NCBI RefSeq assembly: GCF_025766255.1
Contig: NW_026516856.1
Location: 1-58,301 of the forward strand
Direction of reading: 5' to 3'
Length of the DNA: 58,301 nt
Origin: Zychaea mexicana
Lineage: Eukaryota; Mucoromycota; Mucoromycetes; Mucorales; Lichtheimiaceae
Below the pieces are notes generated by a model. It did no database searches and was not told the DNA's origin. It saw only the letters and a program-made list of their open reading frames with translations. Below are positions 33,097 through 45,546 of the stretch, one piece after another. Position numbers and translations under genes: made by a program. Every line of letters starts with the position of its first letter. The first letter of the stretch is position 1.

Positions 33097-35130
33097 CTAT
33101 TTGTTGTATATGGCAGCAATTCTTTCAGGTGCCTCCTCAAGAACAACCATCATGCCCATAATCATATGGAATGAATTATGGCAATGTACGGGAACTGGTA
33201 AAGAGAAAGAACTGTTATCAGTAACTAAAGCCATATGTAAAGATATTCAAGGATGCTAGGGAGAAACGAATAAAACTTACAAATGCCCGGATTATCCGCT
33301 ACAATACGGATTTTGGCCCATCCACAATCGACTGGTTCGTCTGGTCCGGCAGCTGCTGTCACTTCAGGGTCCTCGACTGGATAAACCGAGACAACATCTC
33401 GTAAGAATGGATGGGGTACATTACGCCAACCGCCATGCTTGCCATGTTGGTAGCGTCCGGGACCAAAAGCGATTTCGCAAAAAGAATGGCCGTGAGTGTG
33501 CCATGGATGCATACGGCATGGTGCATCAGGAGCACGTGTCGATTGTAGCACAATATCTACCACCTCCATATATTCTAATGGGTACGTGCATAGATCTGGA
33601 TCATAGCCGTCCTTGTCCGGTCGAGGCAAAGGACGCTCGCCTTCCAGAATCGAGGTGAGAATCGTTTTCTCAGGATCGATAAATGTGACATTGTTAACGA
33701 ACCACCGTGTCTCACCGGTTGACAGTTCATCTGCTACGATTCTCAGAGTGATTGTTCGAGAAGCTTCTTGTTTGTAAAGAGCGGAAGAAGTTTCGACATC
33801 GACGGGTGCAATATCACGCCAGTACCAATAAGGGGCATCCTCGGGGAAGTCAAAGAGGTTTTCCGGTATGGCGAACGTGGTAGCTTCTTTTTCTATATCT
33901 TGGCCATGCACACCGCGGGTGTATCGCAAAACGGCGAGTCCATTTGATGCAGGATCGAGCTCAGGTTCGATCCAGCTGCGAATTGTGTTGATCGCGTAGT
34001 CACCTTCACGGTCGGATGGGCTCAACAAGACGGAGAAGCGTTGTCCAGGTGATATTTCGAGATAGGGTACCGTGAAGGGTTGAACAAGTGTGCCATCGAC
34101 TTCAATAATAGTCAGCTCGTGGTCAGCAATAGCGAAGCTGATGGTTCGGTAGTCATTTGCGCCGATAACACGAATGCGATATGTTTTTTCAGGGTCGACA
34201 GAAATCACCGAATAGCCTTGGCATTCAGGACCGTAAGCGTTAATCTCTGGCTCATAAATGGTGCGGCCATTGATCAAGATACTTTGCGATTCGGGAATGT
34301 CTGTAAAGTTTGGACCAAGGGTAAAAACATTGAGAGATTCAGCAGTCTGTTGCCACCATTCGCTAAGAATGATAGTTCGTTCGTCGTCATAGTGATAGGG
34401 CCCGGCCACCAATTCTTTACAGTCCTCGTCGTCGCCGCCAAGAAGTCCAAGGAGCTTCTTATGGCACTTGTGCTTTGCTTCTGGATCGGCTTCCTCAGAT
34501 TCATAGACGATCAAGGCACCAAACACGGTCTCAGAATGCAATCCCACATGTGCATGATAAAAGTAGGTGCCTGCCTGGTCGATAACCTGGAACTCGTGTA
34601 GAAAACTTTGCTGAGGCTTGATTGGATCTTGACTCAGGAACGGGACACCTTTTGTATTTCCATAGGGTTAGTTAATAAAGTAAATAACATGACAAGAACA
34701 ACCAAGAGATGCGTAGATTTTTGCCATGAGAACATAAAAAAAAGAAAACAGGCATACCATCAGCATCCGGTGATCCGAGTTGACGGATACCGTGGCAATG
34801 AATTGTGATATCATTTGAATAACCACCATTAGCGCTCGCTGCCGAAGACACCGGATGTCTAGTTGCGTCAGTATAATCTGGCAACAAGTTGCGAACAAGC
34901 ATCTTGACGCGATCGCCTGTCGTCACTGCAATCGTTGGGCCGACGAGTTGGCCATTTACCACGAGTTTGGAAGTGACAGTACCAGAGCAGTCTGAATCAA
35001 TGAGCTCACGAGTAATGTTGAGCTCAAAGTAGTGGGTTTTGGAATTGTGGTTTAGAAGACCAGCTTGAACCACAACAGATACCACTGCAAAAAGGTATAC
35101 AAGGTGGCAGAAGTGAAGAGACAAAGCCAT
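33097..35130 (-). CDS. Secreted multicopper oxidase (laccase-like), copy A
   Basis: Three exons (34758-35130, 33281-34648, 33097-33194) sum to 1839 nt, 612 aa. A signal peptide (HFCHLVYLFAVVSVVVQAG) precedes cupredoxin domain 1. Copper-ligand motifs are all present: L1 IHCHGIRQLG, L2 FYHAHVGLH, L3 HPWHTHGHSF and L4 HCHNSFHMIMGM. L4 is split from domain 3 by the last intron (NPGI/FPVHCH). Multicopper oxidases couple one-electron oxidation of phenols or metals to four-electron reduction of O2. There is no C-terminal membrane segment, so this is unlike Fet3 ferroxidases and should be extracellular. Intron phases and positions match copies B and C exactly. It is the best supported of the array together with B. 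The substrate is not predictable from the sequence. Confidence 0.94.
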
Positions 35131-36280
35131 CGAGGGAACGAGGAACGAGGGTAAGGGGGGCGTGGAAAAGGTGAACAGACTTTAGGTATTGTCTGATTCG
35201 ATGTGATAAGAAGAAAAGAAAGGAAGATTATTATCCTCACTATTGACGGTGACTATTTATATACCAGGTAGTTTTAGTTGTGTGATCTTTGATAATAATT
35301 CAGCAAGTCAGTGCCCCAACATTAGACCTTTGCATGACAACCTTTTCATTGTCTCAAAATACGCGTCTATATTTGCTTCAAGGATAATCACGTCTCTGTA
35401 CATATATACTCGCTGTGCTTGGATTTTCGCTCCAATCCTTATGCTCTCTCTACTTTGTGAATGAACCTAACACTTTATTATCCAGAAAAGTATTAGATAA
35501 TACGTTTCTAAAATATTTAAAAGTGATCGCCGTATCTATTCCTAGTCGCGTGCAGTGATGTCAAGTTAGAACGTTGTTCCGATATATTCTAATCCGTTGT
35601 ATTGTATCTTATGATCTTTAACTAGACAGTAACAGGATCATGTCAGTAGACGGGAGTAATAGCTAGGATTGAGAGAAATGAAGCGATTCTCTCAACACAA
35701 TATCTGTCCATGCATTGTATTCTTCTCTCGATTGCAATTGGTACATTATTAGAAACAAGCAAGACAATTTTCTCAATTGAATATACGTGTTCTTCTGGGC
35801 TTTCTTTATATGCAGTATGTATGTGTACAGAAATAGACAGTTGTCAGTCAATCACTACTGCCTCTCTCCGTCCCTCGGAGGACGGTCTATACCACTTTTA
35901 CTTCCGAGGGTAAATCAACTATTGTAACTACATGATTACAGGTATCTGCATTCATATGCAGGAAAAGCTAAAAAAAGCTCGGTCGATATGTAAAATTTTT
36001 GTTATCGAGAATTATTGATATTACAAACGTATACATTCATATTACTCCTGTTATAAGCTATTGTTGCCTTTTGGACATCTGGAATGTCTTGTAAGGTTCC
36101 AAAGAAGTCCGAAATTAACAAGAAAATTCGAATGCTTCAACCTTTATGTACCTGTGTCATGGTAAATTAAGAATAATAACAGGATAATGCAGTAGACTAT
36201 TATGTAGATAGATACATCATTTATTTGTTAACTATTGGGGAGGTGGAGGTGCTCTGTATTTATCGAAGCCTCGTAGTTTT
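35131..36280. other. Intergenic between MCO copies A and B
   Basis: About 1.15 kb of AT-rich DNA serving as the copy A promoter and copy B 3' flank. The minus-strand TATA box is listed separately. A small palindrome-like TCCGTCCCTCGGAGGACGG lies at 35868-35886. No gene is seen. Confidence 0.5.
35254..35261 (-). promoter_or_regulatory. TATA box candidate, MCO copy A
   Basis: TATAAATA on the minus strand, 124 bp upstream of the start codon. Copies B and C have equivalent boxes at nearly the same distance. Confidence 0.5.
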
Positions 36281-38281
36281 TTAACTCGTTTCTGCCAAAA
36301 TTTCAGGAGCGACTTCAATAACCGCCATCATACCCATAATCATATGAAAGTTATTATGGCAATGTACAGGAACTGGCAGAGAAAACAATAGTTATAAGTA
36401 TTAAGAGCCTTGTAGAAAGATTTAGGAGCATTGGAAGGAAGGGGCACTTACAGACACCCGGGTTATCCGCAACAATACGAATCTTGGTCCAGCCACAGTC
36501 AACAAGTTCGTCTGGTTCAGTAGATGCTACGATCTCGGGGTCGTCGATAGGATATACCGAGACCACATCTCGTAAAAATGGATTAGGAACGTTGCGCCAA
36601 GAGCCGTGCTTCTTGTGCTGGTAGCGGCCAGGACCAAAAGCAATCTCAACAAAGGAATAGCCGTGCATATGCCATGGATGCATACGGCACGGTTCGTCAT
36701 AATCACGCGTCGTTTGAAGCACAATATCAACCACCTCCATGTATTTCAAGGGGTATGTGTTCAAAGTTGCATCATAGCCAGTCTCATCCGGCTGAGGTAT
36801 GGGTCGCTCACCATCGAAAATAGATGCCAAGATCGTCCTGTTGGGATCAATAAACGTGATATTATTGACATACCATCGCACTTCACCGGTAGGTAAGTCG
36901 ATACTGGACGCTCTGAGAGTTATCGTTCTCGAAGCCTCCTGGGCGGCTAAAGCGTAAGAAGTTGACGTATCGATTGGTGCAATATCCGGCCAATACCAAA
37001 ATGGGACATCCCCGGGAAAGTCAAAGAGGTTGTCCGGTATAGAGAACGTGGTCACTTCTTTTCCTTTATCTTGGCCATGTACATCTCGAGTATAACGCAA
37101 AACGGCAAGACCATTGGATGAAGGATCAAATTCTGGCTCGATCCATCTACGGATGGTGCTGATCGCATAGTCACCTTCACGGTTACATGGTTCTAACAAG
37201 ATGGAAAAGCGTTGTCCAGGTGCTATTTCAAGATAGGGTACCGTGTAAGGTTGGACAAGTGTGCCGTCAACCTCGATAATGGTCAGCGCATGGTCGCCAA
37301 TAGCCAAGTAAATTGTGCGATAGTCATTTGCGCCAATGATACGAATACGATACGTTTTTTCTGGGTCGACAGAAATCACCGAATAGCCTTGGCAACCAGG
37401 ACCGTAAGCATTAATCTCTGGCTCATACACAGTGCGACCATTTATAAGGACACTTGGTGCTTCTGGAATATCCGTAAAGTTTGTGCCAAGAGTGTAGTCA
37501 CCGAGATCTTCGGCCGTTTGATTCCACCATTCGCTGATAATGATGGTTCGCTCGTCGTCATAGTGATAGGGTCCAGCCACCAATTCTTTACAGTCGTCGT
37601 TGTCGTCGTCAAATAGACTAAAGGGCTTCTTATGGCTCTTACGATATTCTGCTTCTGGATCAGCTTTCTCCGACTCATAGACAATAAAGGCACCAAAAAC
37701 TGTTTCTGAATGCAAGCCCACATGCGCATGATAAAAGTAAGTGCCTGCCTGATCGATAACCTGAAATTCGTGTAAATAACTTTGCTGAGGTTTGATTGGA
37801 TCCTGGCTCAGAAACGGAACGCCTAATATTTGTTTTAGACGACAGTAATAAAAGTAAGTAAATGTCCTTTTATAGGAGGAAATAAGAGACTAAAGCGAGA
37901 AAAAATTATACCATCGGCAGCTGGTGATCCGAGTTGGCGAATACCGTGGCAATGAATCGTAATATCACCGGAGAGACCACCATTAGCACTAGCAGAGAGT
38001 ACCGAATATTTGCTTGAATGGTCATAAGATGGCAACAAGTTACGGACAAGCATCTTGACATGGTCGCCTGTCGTCACTGCAATGGTTGGCCCAGCGAATT
38101 GACCATTGACCAAGAGCTTGGGAGTTGCAGTGCCGGAGCAATCTGGATCAATGAGTTCACGGGTAATATTGAGCTCGATATAGTGAGTCTTGGAGTGATG
38201 TTTGAGAGGACCAGCATAGACCACTGCAGAAACTACTGCAATAAAGCACGCCAAATACCGGAAGAAAGAAGAAGCAAACAT
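36281..38281 (-). CDS. Secreted multicopper oxidase (laccase-like), copy B
   Basis: Three exons (37912-38281, 36452-37822, 36281-36372) sum to 1833 nt, 610 aa. The signal peptide FFRYLACFIAVVSAVVYAG precedes a mature region very similar to copy A. It shares long identical runs such as AYGP...QGYSVISVDPEKTYRIR, and the same GVPFLSQDPIKPQ junction at intron 1. Copper motifs are IHCHGIRQLG, FYHAHVGLH, HPWHMHGYSF (His to Tyr at the last L3 position relative to copy A: GHSF becomes GYSF) and HCHNNFHMIMGM. The L3 change removes a His that in A follows MHG/THG. Since the three L3 copper His residues are HPWHxH, the site should remain intact. A and B are the most recent duplicates of the array. Confidence 0.94.
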
Positions 38282-39574
38282 TCAAGGAAGGGGGAGGAAG
38301 GGAGAAGACGAAAGGAATTTGATTGTCTACAATCCGACGTGAAATAAAGGATAAAGAAGAGAAAGGGAAAACGCAGTCGCTGACGTTAACGATGTCTTTT
38401 ATATATGAGTCTGTTTCGTGTCTACGGGTCTGTAGCTTTACGTTTAAAAAAACAATTATGCCCTCTTTATCCTCTTATAACTCAACATTAGATGATATGA
38501 CATTCTTGTAAATACCAATGTTATGCATACAAAGTTCTCTGTTTTTATGTATGGTACTATTTTGGATTGCATGAAACCAGTTAGTAGCAGGCTCATGTCA
38601 ATAAATGAAGGAAATAAGGACGCTAAGTGAAAGAGAAAAAGTACACTTTTCATCTTATTGTTCTAGTTCACTTGTCTTTAGTAACCTAGGAAGATGCAGA
38701 GAATATTCCTCCTTCTGTGACATTGCATAATTTGAGCATAATCAACACAAGTAGCAACATAACTGTCATTCACCGGCTTGTTAGATGAACTCGAAAACAT
38801 GGAAGATATGGTTAATGCTACTGTTTTTTTTTGAGTTGCATATTCTATCATCATCCCACTGTTTTTATAAGAAGAAGCAAGATAGTTAATAATGAAATCT
38901 TTTCGCTGGTATAGTAGGATTTTTACTATTTAATATCAGTCAATACCTATACCCAGCTCTTCGTCTCTTTCCAGAGAGATGACCTTTTTCGTTTTAAAAC
39001 TTCTAGATAAATTTGGATCCTACCTCAAAGATAAAGCTCGACAATTGTTCTGTTTTTTTTTTTTTTTAGTTGAGCCAGTATAGTGTTGCCATCATATCGA
39101 CATGATGGTACATAGCACTTATTATATGTTTTTTTTTGACTGCAAGCTGGTCAAAGGAATCTAGCAAGTAACAAGGAATCGTTGTATTTCACCGTGCTTG
39201 TATTTGGTAATTTGGAGCTCACCGCCATCTCGATAATTGTTTTCTATGCTGCTATAACATCACTCTTCAGACATAACAACCAGTGAGATTAAATAGACGA
39301 ATCCTGCTGGTTTTTAATGAGGCGCAGTCTGATCAGAGCAAAAAACAAGTTTGCAAGTAGTAGACGCATTCATCGATATGCATAGAGCAGTAACATGATT
39401 TTTGGTATGCCATTTTTGCTGAGCAGTAAAGTGAGAACAAGCTATATATAGATGGAGCTTAACTTAACGTGTTATGAACTGGTCGCTGTAAATTGAAAGC
39501 TATAATACAAAAGCTCATTTTGTAGGAGGAGGACAGGAGGAGGAGTAACTGCTATATTCTATTTACAAGTATTA
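38282..39574. other. Intergenic between MCO copies B and C
   Basis: About 1.3 kb of AT-rich DNA without ORFs of interest. It holds the copy B promoter and a T run (39054-39068). Confidence 0.5.
38397..38406 (-). promoter_or_regulatory. TATA box candidate, MCO copy B
   Basis: ATATATAAAA on the minus strand, about 116 bp upstream of the start codon. Confidence 0.45.
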
Positions 39575-41620
39575 TCAGGACATTGTTAAATTTTTGCCCG
39601 CTTCAGTCAGCAGCAGCTCAGGAGCGATCTCCATGGTGAACATCATGCCCATGAGCATGTGGAAAGCATTATGACAATGTGTAGCCCCTAAGCAAAGCAA
39701 GGTGTAATTGATGAGAAATACATATGTGGTCATGTGCCCCGTATATTATTTCAGGAAGAGTATTACTTACAAAAGCCAGGGTTGTCGGCGGTAAGGCGTA
39801 TTTTCGTCCAGCCACACGGTAATACTGTACCGTTTGCTGCAGCTTCTGATACCCTTAAGTCTTCAGCCGGGTAAACCAAGACAACATCCCGTAAAAATGG
39901 GTGAGGCACATTGCGTAAATCACCATCGGTTGTTTCGTCGTAAAGACCGGAGCCATAAGCAAGCTCGTAAAACGAATGGCCATGCGTATGCCAAGGATGA
40001 CTTCGACAGGGCGCGCCTCCTTTTACGTACGTAGACTGGATCACAAAATCGACTACTTCCATATACTCCAAAGGATAAGTATCCAGATATGGATCGTATC
40101 CAGTTGTAGAGATTGATTTGGTCCGCTGACGTGATGCTGCTCCAGTTTTAGGCAGTCGATATTGTTCTTGTCGCTTTCCCGACATGGTGGACGTCAAAAG
40201 GGTTTCTTTGGGATCCGTAAAGACGACATCATTGACGTACCAGCGCTCTGCCCCGGTCGGCAACTTTTTGCTTCCAGTGTCTAATATAAGTGTCCGAGAT
40301 GGTTTACGTTTGAGAACCGATACCACCGGCTCGACTGGCCTAAGTTTCGACCAGTACCAGTATGACATGTCTGGAGGAAACTTGTATTTATCGTGAGGCG
40401 TGGAAAATATTGATACCCCGTCGTATAATGTGTCATCGCTGCTAGCTTTTTGATGGTGATGAGGACGGTCATATGACGAGTCAGACGATGTGTATCGCAG
40501 GATGGCCATTCCGTTCGAAGCTGGATCTACGCCTGCAGCATAACGGCGGATAGTATTGATTGTATAGTCGCCTTGTCGCTTGTGATTTTGAGTAGCAGGA
40601 CGCAGTAAAATGGAGAAGCGCTGTCCTGGTGTCATTTCCAAGTACGGCACATCATATGGCTGGAGCAGAGTGCCGTCAGACTCAATGACGGTTAGATCGT
40701 GATGAGCAATAGCAAATCCAAGAGTGCGGAACACCATGGCACCAATGACGCGGATACGGTATGTCTTTTCTGGGTCCACAGAAATGACCGAGTAACCACC
40801 ACAATCAGGGCCCTTAGGATGCTTTGGATGGTATAGCGTCTGTCCATTCAACAAGATGCTGTGTGCTTCGGGAATACCGTGAAATTTAGGACCAAGCATG
40901 TACTCTGCAATCTCATCCGATGTGTTGTGCCACCACTCGCTCATCACAATAGTCCTTTCTTCATCGTAATGGTACGGCCCAGCGACGAGTCTATCATGAC
41001 TGCTTCTTCGTTGTCTAGGGTTGGCATCCTTGGATTCGTAGACGATAAACGCGCCCATCACCGTTTCTTCTGAAGCCAGGACATGCATATGGTAAAAGAA
41101 AGTTCCCGCTTGCTCGGTCACTCGAAAGTCGTATAAGTAGCTATCTTGTGGCTTTATAGGATCTTGTGTCAAGAATGGTACGCCTATTATTTGTTGTTCT
41201 TGGTCAGTATGAGAAAGTTTGACATTGGGGAAAGTGAAAGGTACAAGTCAGTGCTGGGTTATCAGAGCTCTTACCATCGGCTTCGTTGGAGCCTATTTGA
41301 CGAATTCCGTGACAATGAATAGCAACATCGTTCGAATGACCACCGAGCACCGAATCTTCGGAGAACACGATTGGGTCATGCTTTGGTAATAAGTTTCGTA
41401 CCAGCATCTTGACTCTGTCGCCTGTCGTCACTTCAATGGGTGGTCCCGGCAATTGACCGTTCACCAGAAGTTTGCCGCCTTTATACCCAGAACAGTCAGG
41501 ATCAATACTTTCACGGGTAATGTTTAACTCAAAGTAATGAGTTTCGTAGCCATTGACAACAGCGATAACTGCCAGATATATAAAGAAAAAGACGAACAAA
41601 GGCAATGGGGTAATATGCAT
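39575..41620 (-). CDS. Secreted multicopper oxidase (laccase-like), copy C
   Basis: Three exons (41275-41620, 39771-41183, 39575-39687) sum to 1872 nt, 623 aa. The signal peptide LFVFFFIYLAVIAVVNG is followed by the same start of domain 1 as in A and B (THYFELNITRE). Copper motifs are IHCHGIRQIG, FYHMHVLAS (L2 HMH instead of HAH), HPWHTHGHSF and HCHNAFHMLMGM. The protein is more diverged, with an extra ~20-residue insert before TGYDPYLDTYP and a His/Asp-rich loop (about SSDSSYDRPHHHQKASS). The intron positions match A and B, so it arose from the same ancestral duplication but is older. It is probably extracellular. No metal-permease partner gene lies nearby, so an iron-uptake role is unsupported. 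Confidence 0.93.
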
Positions 41621-43457
41621 TATGTAAGTGTAAATGAGAATATTATTACAATGGATTGCGGGTTTAAATGATGATGCTAGATGAATTCAAAGAAAGAAGC
41701 GTAGGTAAATGTTGGCAGTAATTATATAACAACTACTCAATATTTATATACAGGTTTTTAATTAACCATTGTCTCTAAATATAAATTGGTCCATCTCGCT
41801 TCCTTTGTTAACGCAGTAAACAAACCAGTGGCGTCATGGTCACAAAAAGTCTTGTTGTCGTCGCTCTCCCCCCGTTTTTGCGCACATTATTTTGAATTGC
41901 AGGAGCATGACAAGTAAAAGACCAGAGCGCATAATAAGAAACAGCAGACTTCGCCACTCTAACCTTCCGGGCGAATCGAAACCCCAAATGCGATATATTT
42001 TTAGCTTATTTTGAATGAAGAACGGATGTCGCCGGTTTAGTTTAAGTGGTTATTGTTCAGACGCTCAAGGAGGCTGGCGGTTCTATTTATTGCTAAAGTG
42101 CAAGTAACCTGGGTACTGGTTTCGATTGCAGCAATAACTACAAGCATGCGCCATTTGACGGTTTGTAGGAACAGGTCAAACGCTAGTTCCTTAAAAGAAC
42201 AAAGAGAACGACACTCATTTGTTTGTACACATACATAAGAACATATATAGACATATGTACCTTTTTTTACATTTTTGTATGCATATATCATACAATGAAC
42301 AAACCTTGAAGAGAGGAAAAAATGTTTTGAATAATAAAATTTATCACAGGGCTTTGCATGAGCTCACAAGAGTGCTGTTTTATTCATGTTACACACTGTA
42401 ATCGAGTGCTTCAATATTTGCAAAACAGCTTTGCTTCAGTTTACACTCCTCGAACTTCTACTACAGCAGCAAAATAAATTGCTGGACTAGAGGACATTCC
42501 ACAACACAACAGCAGATTATATTCGACTAACACTCAACTGCATTACTTGAAGTTTATGGTTTTCTTCATTGCAACTACTAACAAAGTAGTAGAGCGTTTT
42601 ACCCCGCTTATAGTATGCCTCATTAATACGATTGCTATTTTCTACCTGAATAGCATTGTAATGATTTTTTTTCTTTCAAACGTTGTTTCTGTGGGTTCAG
42701 TTTTTTCAACAAATCAGTGCACCATTATTACTCTGGAGTACAGCAAAATAATATACAGAGACGCATCAATCAAAAAGGTCACAGGCAGAAAGTTTTTTAA
42801 GGACTATATTACCACAGGTACAGAATCTATATAAAATCCGGCGTGGGGTATTACAAGACGGAAGCATGCATCATTACATATAATGAGAATAATGGGAAAA
42901 AGATGACCATACTCTATTCTTGCAAAAAGCTCCTATCGGACTACAGCTAAAGCAAATCTATGTTTGTCTCATTCAACCTGCAGTCATTCTATGTTTCTTG
43001 TTCAATTTGTTCAATGAGCCAACACGTTACTTGAGCTGTCTCGGCAGCACGCATCGGAAATTCGCTGCGAGGCAGTCGTATAACATTCGCATATAAATAT
43101 CATAGCCCACCGCTAGCAAACTTACGTTTCTAGTTTCAACTTGCTCCCGCGGTTTCTACTCTTCCTCTTGCACATCTTTCAAAGAACTAAAGCAGCACTA
43201 CCAGTATCCAACATGGCTCCAAACAGGAGGACTCGTAACTACTGACCCGTTAAACATTTACAAGTAACCAAGCAGGAATGATGTTACAAAGCATTTGACA
43301 AAACAAGATAGCGGATAAAAAGTACCTCAACCTCTTACAGAGAGCTACAATGTACTTTGACGATGTATTGAAATCCAACGAAGTTGTTAGTGCTATTGAT
43401 CCGCAAAGAGCATGCAAAAAAGCATAGGTTACCAAAAGCGTAAAGCATCTTTTGGCG
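41621..43457. other. Intergenic, copy C promoter and eroded DNA
   Basis: AT-rich with scattered short ORFs. The minus-strand TATATAAATA box lies at 41741-41750. The 3' part of the decayed MCO copy (domain 3) would be expected at the right end but is not recognisable. Confidence 0.45.
41741..41750 (-). promoter_or_regulatory. TATA box candidate, MCO copy C
   Basis: TATATAAATA on the minus strand, about 121 bp upstream of the start codon. Confidence 0.5.
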
Positions 43458-44158
43458 TTACAATGTAGAGTCCAGCTTCCCGCTACATAAGATTCTACCC
43501 TTCATGCCGAAAAGAGAGCCGGTGCTGTTGGAGAACTGATATGCATCAACTGGGTCAATCCAGCGGTGGATAATGCTAAATGAATAAGCGCCTGCGCTGT
43601 TGTGATGCTTGTTAGCAGGGCGCAATAACATTGAAACCGGTTGAGCGCTTACGAATTCCAAGAGTGCTACGACGTCGTACGGCTTAACAAGTGTACCGCT
43701 GACCTTGATGACTGCTAAATTACGACGTGCAATGCCAATCAGAGAGTCTGGAATATTGGGAGTCCAAAGATTCGGATACGATTTATATCTTTTCGGGGAC
43801 CCCGGGAATCACGGAGGAGCAACGACAATTGAATCCTGTGTGCTGCTTGGACTCTTGATCGTATGTAAGATGTGCGGCTATGATCCCGAATGCTTGGTGC
43901 TTATGTCATATTTCCCTGTAAAGTTAGGGCTAAGAACTCAAGCATTGAAATCCTTCGCAGTGTGGTGCCAACATTTGCTTGAGATAATGACACGTTCGTC
44001 GTTGTATATGAATGGACCAGTAATCGATTCCTTTCCGGCGCCGATAAAGTCGGCGGAGGGCGGGAATACACGGATTCATGGATTGAATAATGGGTCCAAA
44101 GGCAAATTCGGTGTGCAAAGCGTCCAAGGTAAAAGTATGTTCCGGCGTGGTTGATCAC
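43458..44158 (-). pseudogene. Decayed multicopper oxidase, copy D
   Basis: Reading the minus strand from 44158, VINHAGTYFY matches VIDQAGTYFY of the intact copies, but the L2 copper HxH is lost. A frame change leads to ITGPFIYNDERVIIS (matching VAGPYHYDDERTIIL), then LSPNFTGKYD. A further break leads to IARRNLAVIKVSGTLVKPYD (matching IADHELTIIEVDGTLVQPF). The last piece (43661-43458) reads VSAQPVSMLLRPANKHHNSA...IIHRWIDPVD, closest to copy C. Stops and several frameshifts interrupt it. Exon 1 with L1, and domain 3 with L3/L4, are missing. It is clearly a non-functional fourth member of the array. Confidence 0.8.
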
Positions 44159-44474
44159 TACTACTATGTTTTGCAGATTGCCTATTTTGCTTTTTTTCTT
44201 TTATTTTGCCTTGCTGTATAGCTTGTATATGCATAACAATAAGGCTACTAAATAAAACTTGTGGTCTCTTGGAATTCTGAATAAGTTGTTGTATGGAATA
44301 AGATGTGGAATAACTGAACAATGGTTGTTTTGATTGGGATAAATGAACAAATATGGACGATGTTGTATTTGTTTGAATTACTTGGTCACCATGTGTACTA
44401 AGATTTTTATATATCTCCAAGGTCAGTATTACCACAATGAGATGTTTCTTCTTGTAAAGCCGCGAATAATGTCT

Positions 44475-44505
<31 letters not shown>

Positions 44506-45546
44506 CAAATGTGGAGTTCGTTGCCGCCCTATCATATCAATAGTAGGTAAAATAGACATCTTTTGTAACCGTTTGCGCTCTGTTTGTCTAGATTCAGTTA
44601 TCTTTCTAGTAAATCATTCGCTACGCAGCTGGATGAATCTAGGAAGTACGCGATTTGTGAAAAAGACATATAGTAGCTTTATAAATTTGGCTGTTAAAGA
44701 ACTCCATCATACCGGACATATTCCCCGAGCAGGTATACCAAACGATCCATTAAACAGGGAAAAGAGGAGGGGCGTTTTTTTGTTGTTTCTTGTAGTCGTG
44801 ATATTCGATAGCACAAATTGTTACAATGTTCCGTACTTGAATCAAGCAATTGTTCAAGAGCAGCCACCTGAGCTCTACGAAGCTTTGGCATTTTCGGATG
44901 CTCTGTTGGACTTGATGGAGGTTCAAATATACATCGTTTTCCCCTCCTTCAGATATTGCGACCAACGGTGCCTATGAGGCAATTGAATGTTTGAGCAACT
45001 GAAAATAACAAAACCATTCGAATGAACAGATATCAAATTAAATATGAAAAAATAGATAAACATGTAATAGTAGTAGCGTTGGTTGCATTGAACTCAAAAC
45101 ATTTGACGTAATAATGTCAATTGTGTTACCATTAAAGCATTTAATTGTAGTAGGTACTCACAACTTGCCAAATGTGTGCAGCTGGTCATGCTAAAGTGTA
45201 CGTTATGCAGCCACTTGCGGAGCATCCAAATCTAGTATTAGTCTTTGCTAAAAAATAAAATTCCAACAATGTATGGATTCATTATCTTGTTGTTTACAAA
45301 GTTGTATTCACCATAGTCAGTGATATTATCGACTAGCATCGCATTACTAGTGCAAAAGCAGTGTATATGGAGGGCAGCGCAGTATTGCGCATTCGTCGTT
45401 TGTATACAAAACTGTGTTTATAGTTTAGTCTATCCATCCGCAGCTGAACTGCCAATTTGGTAGATCTTGTGGTTGTAATGGATCGTTGTTCCTAGAAATG
45501 CTCGCCAAAAAAGCTGCATGCTCAAGGAAGTGTACAGTTTCACTTA
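44159..45546. other. Intergenic between MCO relic and Tc1-type element
   Basis: Contains an (AT)n microsatellite (44480-44504). A plus-strand ORF (44573-44977, 134 codons) has a moderately coding-looking second half (NVPYLNQAIVQEQPPELYEA) but no family I recognise. The rest is AT-rich. Confidence 0.35.

Noticed and set aside
42030..42110. tRNA-like stretch (GGTTTAGTTTAAGTGGTTA)
   Set aside because: It resembles a D-arm but has no acceptor stem pairing and no GGTTCGAATCC-type T arm at the right distance.
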